A stretch of 39,149 bases of DNA from positions 1 to 39,149 of the forward strand of contig NZ_QKYK01000042.1 in NCBI RefSeq assembly GCF_003426815.1, written 5' to 3'. The stretch is from Desertimonas flava (lineage in GTDB: Bacteria; Actinomycetota; Acidimicrobiia; Acidimicrobiales; Ilumatobacteraceae). Shown piece by piece: positions 8,274 to 14,892 of this stretch (position 1 is the stretch's first letter; each line of letters opens with the position of its first letter). Made by a program: the position numbers and the translations under genes. The notes beneath the pieces are model-generated. The model was given only the letters and a program-made list of their open reading frames with translations, ran no database searches and was not told the DNA's origin.

Positions 8274-10229
8274 GTGACACGAGGTGAGCTGATCTGGTCC
8301 CCCGCCGACGACGCCTGGGCGAACAGCGCCATCGGACGCTTCGCCGCCTCCCGGGGACTGGGGTCGCTCGCCGAGCTCACCGACTGGTCGGTCGACGACA
8401 TCGACGGCTTCTGGGCCGCGGCGACCGAGTTCTGCGGAATGCGCTGGTTCGACCGCCCGACCGCCGTCCGGGAGGGTGACTCCATGCCCGGAGTCCGGTG
8501 GTTCCCGGGAGGCCGGCTCAACTACGCCGACCAGGCGCTGGCTGCCGCGACGTCGACCCCTGACCAGCTCGCGGTCACCGCGTACAGCCAGACCCGCGAC
8601 CGGGTCGACCTCACCTGGTCGGAGCTCGCCGACGCCGTCGCTCGTTGCGCCGCCGGCCTGCGCACGCTCGGAGTGGCCGAGGGTGACCGGGTCGTGGCCT
8701 ACGCCCCCAACATCCCCGAGACGCTCGTCGCCTTCCTGGCCACCGCCTCGCTGGGCGCCGTGTGGTCGAGCTGTGCCCCCGAGTTCGGCGTGCGGTCGGT
8801 CGCCGACCGCCTCGCCCAGATCGAACCGGTCGTGCTCGTCACCGTCGACGGCTACGGGTACGGGTCCAAGCAGATCGACCGCCGGGAACACGTCGCCGAG
8901 ATCGTTGCCGAGCTCCCGACGCTGCGGAACGTGGTCCACGTGCCCTACCTCTTCCCCGACGAGGCGCTCCCGGCGCCGGCCGGCGCCGGGGCCCCGGCGA
9001 TCGTGACGTGGGAGCAGTTGCTCGCCGAACCGGCCCCGCTCGCGGCGACGCCCATGGCCGCCGATCACCCGCTGTACGTGCTGTTCAGCTCGGGAACCAC
9101 CGGTCTGCCCAAGGCGATCGTCCACGGGCACGGCGGCATCGTCGCCGAGCACCTCAAGGTGCTCACGTTGCATCACGACATGGGTCCGGCCGACCGCTTC
9201 TTCTGGTTCACCACGACCGGCTGGATGATGTGGAACTACAACGTGTCGGGTCTCCTCGTCGGGGCCACGATCGTCCTGTTCGACGGTGATCCCGGCGCAC
9301 CGTCGCTCGACACGCTGTGGAACGTGGCCGCCGAGTCGGCGACCACCGTGTTCGGCACGTCGGCGTCGTTCGTGATGGCGTGCCGCAAGGCGGGGGTCGT
9401 CCCGCCGGCATCGCTGAAGGAGACGCTCCGCCAGGTGGGGTCCACCGGCTCGCCGCTCCCGGCCGACGGGTTCCGCTGGATCGTCGACACGCTCGGCGTC
9501 AACGTCGCGTCGATTGCCGGGGGCACCGACGTGTGCACGGCGTTCATCGGCTCGTCGGCCGTGCAGCCCGTCCGCGCCGGCGAGCTCGGCGGTCGCTTGC
9601 TCGGCTGCCGGGTCGAGGCGTTCACGCCCGAGGGGACGCCGTGTGCGGTGGGCGAGACGGGTGAGCTCGTCGTCACGGCGCCGATGCCGTCGATGCCGGT
9701 GGGGTTCTGGAACGACGCCGACGGCTCCAGGTACCGCGCCGCCTACTTCGAGGACTTCCCCGGGGTCTGGCGTCACGGCGACTGGATCACGTTCCAGGAG
9801 GACGGGTCGTGCGTGATCAGCGGCCGGTCCGACGCCACGCTGAACCGCGGTGGGGTCCGCCTCGGCACGAGCGACTTCTATGCCGTCGTCGAGGGCTTCG
9901 ACGAGATCGCCGACAGCCTCGTCGTCCACCTCGAGGACACGACGGACGCCGGCGGGCTCGGCGAGCTGGTCCTCTTCGTCACGCTCACGCCCGGGGCCGA
10001 ACTCACCGACGATCTGCGGACGGCGATCCGCAGAGCACTGGCCCGTGAGCTGTCACCTCGTCACACGCCGGATGCCATCGAGGCCGTGCCGACGATCCCG
10101 CGCACGCTCTCGGGCAAGAAGCTGGAACTGCCGGTGAAGCGCATTCTCGGCGGGGCGGACCCCGAGTCGGTGGCCTCGCGCGACTCGCTCGCCGACCCGG
10201 CCTCGCTCGACTACTTCGCCGCTCGCTGA
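8274..10229 (+). CDS. Acetoacetate--CoA ligase (acetoacetyl-CoA synthetase)
   Basis: An ANL-superfamily ligase that makes acetoacetyl-CoA from acetoacetate, ATP and CoA. It is 651 residues, close to the family's usual 650. The family-specific N-terminus is visible: WSPADDAWANSAIGRF, then FWAAATEFCGMRWFDRP. The AMP-binding loop is LFSSGTTGLPKAIVHGHGG (about 267-285). The motif TTTGWMMWNYNVSGLLVGAT is typical of acetoacetyl-CoA synthetases. SGRSDATLNRGGVRLGTSDFY lies near 518, and the A10 lysine region SGKKLELPVKR near 612. I chose GTG at 8274 with GAAGG at 8265-8269; GTG at 8256 is an alternative adding six residues. With the lyase-like gene upstream it forms an acetoacetate-handling pair. Confidence 0.93.
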   Translation: MTRGELIWSPADDAWANSAIGRFAASRGLGSLAELTDWSVDDIDGFWAAATEFCGMRWFDRPTAVREGDSMPGVRWFPGGRLNYADQALAAATSTPDQLAVTAYSQTRDRVDLTWSELADAVARCAAGLRTLGVAEGDRVVAYAPNIPETLVAFLATASLGAVWSSCAPEFGVRSVADRLAQIEPVVLVTVDGYGYGSKQIDRREHVAEIVAELPTLRNVVHVPYLFPDEALPAPAGAGAPAIVTWEQLLAEPAPLAATPMAADHPLYVLFSSGTTGLPKAIVHGHGGIVAEHLKVLTLHHDMGPADRFFWFTTTGWMMWNYNVSGLLVGATIVLFDGDPGAPSLDTLWNVAAESATTVFGTSASFVMACRKAGVVPPASLKETLRQVGSTGSPLPADGFRWIVDTLGVNVASIAGGTDVCTAFIGSSAVQPVRAGELGGRLLGCRVEAFTPEGTPCAVGETGELVVTAPMPSMPVGFWNDADGSRYRAAYFEDFPGVWRHGDWITFQEDGSCVISGRSDATLNRGGVRLGTSDFYAVVEGFDEIADSLVVHLEDTTDAGGLGELVLFVTLTPGAELTDDLRTAIRRALARELSPRHTPDAIEAVPTIPRTLSGKKLELPVKRILGGADPESVASRDSLADPASLDYFAAR

Positions 10230-10233
10230 CCGC

Positions 10234-10278
10234 TGACGGGGGAACAGATGGTGCCTGGCACCATCTGTTACCCCGTCA
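10234..10278. terminator. Long near-perfect palindrome between convergent genes, probable bidirectional terminator
   Basis: The two 22-base arms (10234-10255 and 10257-10278) pair with a single mismatch (G10242/A10270) around a one-base centre. The core is ATGGTGCCTGGCACCAT, and the outer part TGACGGGG pairs with CCCCGTCA. It lies 5 bases after the ligase stop and 10 bases before the stop of the convergent acyl-CoA dehydrogenase, the expected place for a terminator serving both strands. There is no T-run. The GGTGCCTGGCACC core resembles dispersed repeats seen in other bacterial genomes, so it may also be a repeat element. Confidence 0.7.
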
Positions 10279-10288
10279 AACGTCGGGC

Positions 10289-11536
10289 CTACGGCTTGCG
10301 GCCGAAGCCGAAGAGGTGCTTGGCCACCTTGCGCATCTGGATCTCCTCGGAGCCCTCGGTGATGCGGTAGCGGCGGTGGTGGCGGTAGATGTGCTCGAAC
10401 GGCATGTGGCGGCTGTAGCCGACGCCGCCGCACGTCTGCATCGCCCGATCGGCGGCGTCGCAGGCCAGCCGGTTGGCACGGTAGTTGCACATCGCCACGG
10501 CGTGGGTGAGCTCGAGGTGGTGCTGCTGGTCGAGGCTCCAGGCCGTCTGGCGGATGAGCTGGCGGAGCATCGCTGCTTCCGTGTGCAACTCGACGAGGGG
10601 GAACTGGATGCCCTGGTTCGTGCTGAGCGGCTTCGACCACGTGGTGCGACCGTTGGCGTACGCCACGGCCTCGTTGATGCAGAACTGCGCGGCGCCGAGC
10701 GACGACGCCGCCTGGCGGATGCGGTTCTCGTGCACGAAGTGCTGGGCGAGGTCGAGGCCGTGGTCGACGGTGCCGAACACGGCGTCGTTGCCGACGCGGA
10801 CGTCACGCAGCGTTACCTCGGCGTGGTCGGTCGGCATGTTGAACGTCCACCAGAAGAACTCGACCTTGAACCCGGGTGAGTCGGTCGGCACGAGGAACGC
10901 CGTGATACCGCCGGCCGATCCCGGCTCGCCTGACGTGCGGGCGAAGATGATGTCGTGCGTCGCGTGATGGAGGCCCGAGTTCCAGCGCTTGGCCCCGTTG
11001 ATGATCCACTCGTCGCCGTCGCGGACCGCTGTCGTCTCCATGTACGTGGCGTCGCTGCCGTGGTTGGGTTCGGTGAGGCCGAACGCAAGTCGTCGCGAGC
11101 CGTCGAGGAATCCGGGCATCCACTCGGCCTGCTGCTCCGGGGTGCCGAAGTCGCGCATCATCAGCACGGTCGGGAAGTTGCCGACGATCGACGATTCGTT
11201 CTGCAGGTCGTTGTGGAGGCCGAGGCCCTTCGTCGCCAGGTGCTCGCGGATGATCGCCATCTCGAGGTTGCTGGCGTCGCGGCCGCCGTACTCGGCGGGG
11301 AGGGCGAGGCGCAGCCAACCGGCTTCGTCGGCCTTGCGTCGCATCTGCGCCAGCAGGTCCTCCCACTCCGCCGTGGGAATGCCGCCGTTCTCGAAGTCCG
11401 TTCGGGCCCACTCGCGCCGGTGGTCGAAGAAGCGGATGTTGTCGTCGGCCTGCTCCAGCGGCTTGATCTCCCGCTCGATGAAGTCGTCGAGCTGGTCGAG
11501 CGTGGTCTGAATGTCGGCCGGGAGAGCGAAGTCCAT
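10289..11536 (-). CDS. Acyl-CoA dehydrogenase
   Basis: An FAD-dependent acyl-CoA dehydrogenase of 415 residues, normal length. It introduces the alpha-beta double bond into an acyl-CoA. Landmarks in order are LALPAEYGGRDASNLEMAIIREHLA, the FAD/substrate region LAFGLTEPNHGSDAT and EWIINGAKRWNSGLHHA, then ENRIRQAASSLGAAQFCINEAVAYANGR. The C-terminal QTCGGVGYSRHMPFEHIYR and RITEGSEEIQMRKVAKHL follow, where TEG carries the position of the catalytic Glu in medium-chain-type enzymes. ATG at 11536 is chosen because the coding pattern ends there; further upstream the frame runs into the divergent TetR gene. The promoter looks leaderless and overlaps a palindromic operator (see 11545-11574). It is divergent from the TetR regulator, which probably represses it. 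Confidence 0.93.
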   Translation of the reverse strand: MDFALPADIQTTLDQLDDFIEREIKPLEQADDNIRFFDHRREWARTDFENGGIPTAEWEDLLAQMRRKADEAGWLRLALPAEYGGRDASNLEMAIIREHLATKGLGLHNDLQNESSIVGNFPTVLMMRDFGTPEQQAEWMPGFLDGSRRLAFGLTEPNHGSDATYMETTAVRDGDEWIINGAKRWNSGLHHATHDIIFARTSGEPGSAGGITAFLVPTDSPGFKVEFFWWTFNMPTDHAEVTLRDVRVGNDAVFGTVDHGLDLAQHFVHENRIRQAASSLGAAQFCINEAVAYANGRTTWSKPLSTNQGIQFPLVELHTEAAMLRQLIRQTAWSLDQQHHLELTHAVAMCNYRANRLACDAADRAMQTCGGVGYSRHMPFEHIYRHHRRYRITEGSEEIQMRKVAKHLFGFGRKP

Positions 11537-11544
11537 CCTTGCGC

Positions 11545-11574
11545 ACCATACGGATGAAGTGACGTCGACGTCAA
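11545..11574 (-). promoter_or_regulatory. Probable leaderless promoter of the acyl-CoA dehydrogenase gene
   Basis: On the minus strand there is TTGACG (11574-11569, five of six against TTGACA), an 18-base spacer, and TATGGT (11550-11545, four of six against TATAAT). The expected transcription start would fall about two bases before the ATG at 11536, giving a leaderless message, which is common in actinobacteria. The operator 11560-11573 overlaps the -35 box and the spacer. This is a sequence-based prediction. Confidence 0.5.
11560..11573. promoter_or_regulatory. Palindromic operator, site 1
   Basis: TGACGTCGACGTCA is a perfect 14-base palindrome in the 79-base gap between the divergent acyl-CoA dehydrogenase and TetR genes. 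Near-identical sites occur at 12383-12396 (12 of 14) and 21533-21546 (13 of 14). It is the best candidate for the binding site of the adjacent TetR protein. Confidence 0.65.
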
Positions 11575-11615
11575 GGTCACGTCGAGGGTTGCCAGCGGGA
11601 CTACGATCCCGAACG

Positions 11616-12332
11616 ATGGTGGAGCCTCTCCCAACACGTGCCCGCCCGCCGAGGCGCACCGCGCCGCGTCGGACCACCCCGACCGCGGCCACGGTCGACC
11701 AGCTCACCCCTCGCGGTCTGCGCACGCGGGAGGCGATGCTCGCGGCGGCTCGTCGCGTGTTCGAACGCGACGGCTTCCTCGACGCCCGCATCACGGACAT
11801 CTCGGCCGAGGCCAACATGGCCCACGGGACGTTCTACAAGTACTTCGACTCCAAGGAGCAGGTCTTCATGGAGGTGATCGAGCGGTCGCAAGAGGAGCTC
11901 TTCGCCGAGCGGCCGAGCCGGCAATCGGCGGCCGAGACGCCGTTCGAGCGAATCCTCGAGACGAACCGGGCGTACTACGAGGCCTACCGCCGGAACCGGG
12001 CACTCAACAAGGTGCTCGAAGCTGTCGCCACCTTCGACGACACCTTGCGCCAGCAGCGTGTGGTGATCCGACGGCGGTACGTGGACCGCACCGAGAAGGC
12101 GATCCGCCGGTGGCAGGCCGAAGGGCTGGCCAGCCCTCACCTCGACCCCCACTACGCGGCCAGCTCGCTCGGATCGATGGTCGACCGCACGATCTACGTG
12201 TGGCTGGTGCTCGGGGAGGACCACGATCCCGACGTCGGCCTCGACACCCTGTCGCGCCTGTGGGTGCGGGCTCTCGGCCTGCCCGAACCCGACCCGGTGC
12301 CGCCGCGGCGGAAGCGACGACGCTCCACCTGA
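11616..12332 (+). CDS. TetR-family transcriptional regulator
   Basis: A 238-residue one-component repressor. After a Pro/Arg-rich N-terminus comes the TetR helix-turn-helix: LRTREAMLAAARRVFERDGFLDARITDISAEANMAHGTFYKYFDSKEQVFMEVI (about 34-90). The C-terminal ligand domain continues through AYYEAYRRNRALNKVLEAVATFDDTL and RRYVDRTEKAIRRWQAEGL, a pattern seen in TetR regulators of lipid and acyl-CoA catabolism. It ends with an Arg-rich tail. ATG at 11616 is chosen; the open frame upstream crosses the divergent promoter. It is divergent from the acyl-CoA dehydrogenase and sits directly upstream of the ABC-transporter operon. Palindromes of one type in its own control region and in two neighbouring ones suggest that it is the local regulator. 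The inducer is likely a CoA ester made in the pathway, by analogy with related regulators. Confidence 0.9.
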   Translation: MVEPLPTRARPPRRTAPRRTTPTAATVDQLTPRGLRTREAMLAAARRVFERDGFLDARITDISAEANMAHGTFYKYFDSKEQVFMEVIERSQEELFAERPSRQSAAETPFERILETNRAYYEAYRRNRALNKVLEAVATFDDTLRQQRVVIRRRYVDRTEKAIRRWQAEGLASPHLDPHYAASSLGSMVDRTIYVWLVLGEDHDPDVGLDTLSRLWVRALGLPEPDPVPPRRKRRRST

Positions 12333-12375
12333 GCGCCCGATCGGCGCCGTGCGAACGGGCGCCGAAGCGCTCGAC

Positions 12376-12404
12376 TTGACTGTGACGTCGCAGTCATCTT
12401 AACT
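12376..12404 (+). promoter_or_regulatory. Promoter of the transport operon with overlapping operator, site 2
   Basis: TTGACT (12376-12381, -35), a 17-base spacer, then TTAACT (12399-12404, a weaker -10). The spacer region holds TGACTGTGACGTCGCAGTCA (12377-12396), a 20-base palindrome with one mismatched pair. Its last 14 bases match site 1 at 12 of 14 positions. A repressor here would cover the -35 and spacer. It lies 70 bases before the substrate-binding protein start. Confidence 0.55.
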
Positions 12405-12473
12405 ACGGCGAGTCGCCTGGACGGGCGGCCACGAGGGGCGACGGGGGTCGCCAACACAAGGCAGGGGGATTCG

Positions 12474-13838
12474 ATGAATCAGCGCAGTGAGCAGGACGGG
12501 CTCTTCGGGCGGACGCTGTCACGACGCAACGCACTGCGGGCTCTCGGGCTCACCGGTGTTGCCGTGGCCGCAGGCGGACACCTGGCAGGTGCCGCCGGGC
12601 CAGCCCGACCGAAGCGAGCAGCCGGCCTGCGCCGGCCACGGAGCGCCGATGCCGGGGCGCAGCTCGCCGAGCTGCTCGGCATCGACCCGGCGACCGCCGG
12701 CGGCGGCGAGACGTTCAAGATGGGCGCGGTGCTGGCGATGACCGGGGCCGGCTCGTACTACGGCCAGACGATGAGCCGCGGCATCGACCTCGCCGTGGCC
12801 CACATCGCCGCCGCGGGTGGCCCGCAGTTCGAGGTGAAGTACCTCGATCACAAGTCGGGCGACGCCCAAGCCGGCGTGGATGCGATGCGTGAGCTCGGCG
12901 AAGCGGGCTATCCCGCCAAGCTGGCGTCGTACTGCGACAACCTGGGGTCGATGCTCCCGGGGACCGAGCAATACCAGTGCTTCACCCTCGACGGCGGTGG
13001 CGGAACCAGCACGTTCGCCCAGGGTAAGCCCTTCTTCTGGGGCACTCGCGCGATCACACCCAACGACGCGATCCCGGGGCTCCTCGAGTACACGAAGACC
13101 GTCCTGCCCGACGCCAAGACGCTCGGCTTCATCGGCTGGGACCTCGGCGAGCCGACGAACAGCCAGATCCGCGAGGACATCCTCGCCAAGTTCGAGGCGG
13201 CCGGCTACGAGTTCAACGGCCTGTTCGAGCTCTACCCCGTCGGCGAGTCGAACTACTCCACCCTGCTCCCGAAGATCCAGGCCAACGAGCCCGACATCCT
13301 CATCGCCTACGGCTCGGGCCAGGACCCGGGGCACTTCGCCTCGCAGTACTACGTGAGCGGCATCGAGGCCCCCTTCTTCGGCTTCGAGTTCACGCCGGAC
13401 GGCCTCAACGCCTCCAACGGCGCGTACGACGAGTACGGCTTCACCTTCGCCGCCGACTACTTCGACGAGAGCGTCGGCGTGAGCCCGCTGGCGAAGCTGT
13501 TCATCTCCGAGTACCAGGCCGCCTACGACGACGAGTTCCCCGACTTCTACGCGGCGAACTTCTACGAGAACACGCTCGTGATGTGGGAGGTGATCCGCAG
13601 GGTGATCGAAGGCGGCGGCGACTTCAACAGCGGTGCCGACCTCGACGCCGCCTTCCAGGAGAACCTGACCGCGGTCTCGGTGTACGGCGGCGACGAGTCG
13701 ACGATCGGCTCGTACACGCTCGATCCCGTGACGCACTCGGTGATCCAGCGTCCGATGGGCGTCTTCAACTACAAGGACGGTGCCGTCACGCCGTTGGCGT
13801 TCTTCGACATCGCCGCCGCCGACTTCCGGCTCGCCTGA
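12474..13838 (+). CDS. LIV-type ABC transporter substrate-binding protein with Tat signal
   Basis: A 454-residue periplasmic-binding-type protein of the branched-chain amino acid (LivK/Peripla_BP_6) family. It captures the substrate for the permeases encoded next. It starts with a twin-arginine signal (LSRRNALRALGLTGVAVAAGG), so it is exported folded. There is no lipobox Cys, which is unusual for a Gram-positive binding protein. The mature domain begins at about residue 80 with FKMGAVLAMTGAGSYYGQTMSRGIDLAVAHI and continues through KYLDHKSGDAQAGVDAMRELGEAGYPA. LPKIQANEPDILIAYGSGQDPG and YAANFYENTLVMWEVIRRVIEGGGD are typical later segments. ATG at 12474 has AGGGGG at 12463-12468. First gene of the operon, with six bases to the LivH gene. 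The ligand is not necessarily an amino acid: this family also serves aromatic and fatty-type acids, and the linked CoA ligases point that way. Confidence 0.92.
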   Translation: MNQRSEQDGLFGRTLSRRNALRALGLTGVAVAAGGHLAGAAGPARPKRAAGLRRPRSADAGAQLAELLGIDPATAGGGETFKMGAVLAMTGAGSYYGQTMSRGIDLAVAHIAAAGGPQFEVKYLDHKSGDAQAGVDAMRELGEAGYPAKLASYCDNLGSMLPGTEQYQCFTLDGGGGTSTFAQGKPFFWGTRAITPNDAIPGLLEYTKTVLPDAKTLGFIGWDLGEPTNSQIREDILAKFEAAGYEFNGLFELYPVGESNYSTLLPKIQANEPDILIAYGSGQDPGHFASQYYVSGIEAPFFGFEFTPDGLNASNGAYDEYGFTFAADYFDESVGVSPLAKLFISEYQAAYDDEFPDFYAANFYENTLVMWEVIRRVIEGGGDFNSGADLDAAFQENLTAVSVYGGDESTIGSYTLDPVTHSVIQRPMGVFNYKDGAVTPLAFFDIAAADFRLA

Positions 13839-13844
13839 TCCGAC

Positions 13845-14777
13845 GTGCTGGCGGTCAGCCTCGAACAAGCGCGGCAACTCTTTGCCTCGGGCATCGTCAA
13901 CGGTTCCGCCTACGGACTGCTCGGCGTCGCCTTCGCCCTCATCCTGGGCGTGACCGGTCGGTTCCACTTCGCGTTCGGTGCGATCTACACGCTGACCGCC
14001 TACCTGGCGTTCACGTTCGTCGATCGCGTCGGGCTCGGCTACTGGCCGGCTGTCGTCCTTGCTCTCGTGCTGATCCCGTTCGCCGGTGCGGGCGTCGAGT
14101 GGTTCGTCTACCGACCACTCGCCGTCCGCGCCGGCGGCAACGCACTGTTGGCGATCTTCGTCGCCGCCCTCGGCCTCGGCATCGCCCTGGAGAACTTCAT
14201 CCGCATCGTCTGGGGGTCGCAGACCAACGGACTTCGCGGTTGGAAGATCCGCGGCGTCGAGATCGGCGGCGCCAACCTCATCAACATCGACCTGTACGCC
14301 GTCGGCACGGCGGCCGTCCTCGTGCTGCTGCTCGCCGCCGCCCTGCGGTACACGTCCTTCGGTCGGGCGGTGAAGGCGACGCGCAGCAATCCCGACATGG
14401 CACTGCTGATCGGCATCGATCCGCGGCTCGTCTACGTCGTGGTGTTCGCCGCCAGCACGTTCCTCGCCGGTGTCGCGGCGATCTTCGCGGCGACGAAGTT
14501 CTCCGTCGAACCGTCGATGGGCTTCCGCCCCGTCGTGCTCGCCTTCGTCGTCGCCTTCTTCGGGGGGACGGCCAGCTCGCCGGTCAGGGTGTATCTCACC
14601 GGCATCGGCGTCGGTCTCATCGAGACGATGAGCTCGCTGTGGGTGTCGGTGCGGTGGACGCAGATCTCGGTCTTCGTGATCCTGCTCGTCTACCTCGTCG
14701 CCAAGTCGATCGCCGCCGGCGGCCCCCTCCGCTTCGACATCCGGCGCTTGCTGACCCGTCCGAGAGAGGCGTTGTGA
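13845..14777 (+). CDS. ABC transporter permease, LivH type
   Basis: A 310-residue integral membrane permease of the branched-chain amino acid transport family. Hydrophobic spans run through nearly all of it, starting GIVNGSAYGLLGVAFALILGVTGRFHFAFGAIY, which is the family's opening motif. Later ones include YWPAVVLALVLIPFAGAGVEWF and VYVVVFAASTFLAGVAAIFAA. The cytoplasmic EAA-like loop is RYTSFGRAVKATRSNPDMALLIGIDPRLV. GTG at 13845 is the first start after the binding-protein stop. It forms the membrane channel together with the LivM half of the protein encoded at 14893. A 115-base gap with repeat sequence separates it from that gene. Confidence 0.93.
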   Translation: MLAVSLEQARQLFASGIVNGSAYGLLGVAFALILGVTGRFHFAFGAIYTLTAYLAFTFVDRVGLGYWPAVVLALVLIPFAGAGVEWFVYRPLAVRAGGNALLAIFVAALGLGIALENFIRIVWGSQTNGLRGWKIRGVEIGGANLINIDLYAVGTAAVLVLLLAAALRYTSFGRAVKATRSNPDMALLIGIDPRLVYVVVFAASTFLAGVAAIFAATKFSVEPSMGFRPVVLAFVVAFFGGTASSPVRVYLTGIGVGLIETMSSLWVSVRWTQISVFVILLVYLVAKSIAAGGPLRFDIRRLLTRPREAL

Positions 14778-14892
14778 TCCGTCCGGATGTCAGCGAGCGA
14801 AGCGAGCGTCCTGGAGTTCGAGCGGTGAAGGCCGGCGGAGCGCTAGCGGAGCCGGCCGTTCACGCGGCCTGCGTGGCCGGAGAACGCAGCAG
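14778..14892. repeat. Repeat-rich insert inside the transport operon
   Basis: This is the only large gap in an otherwise tight operon. It holds GCGAGCGAAGCGAGC (14793-14807), whose exact reverse complement occurs at 23548-23562 in another gap. It also holds an inverted repeat with arms GGCCGGC/GCCGGCC around an inner CGCTAGCG palindrome, and then further GGCC-rich sequence. This looks like a small dispersed extragenic repeat, possibly acting as an RNA hairpin that adjusts expression of the downstream genes. No open frame of its own is convincing. Confidence 0.6.

Noticed and set aside
7236-9929. An 897-codon open frame on the minus strand
   Set aside because: It is antisense to the HMG-CoA lyase-like and acetoacetyl-CoA synthetase genes. 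Its product is low-complexity Arg/Gly/Asp/His sequence, typical of the mirror frame of high-GC genes.
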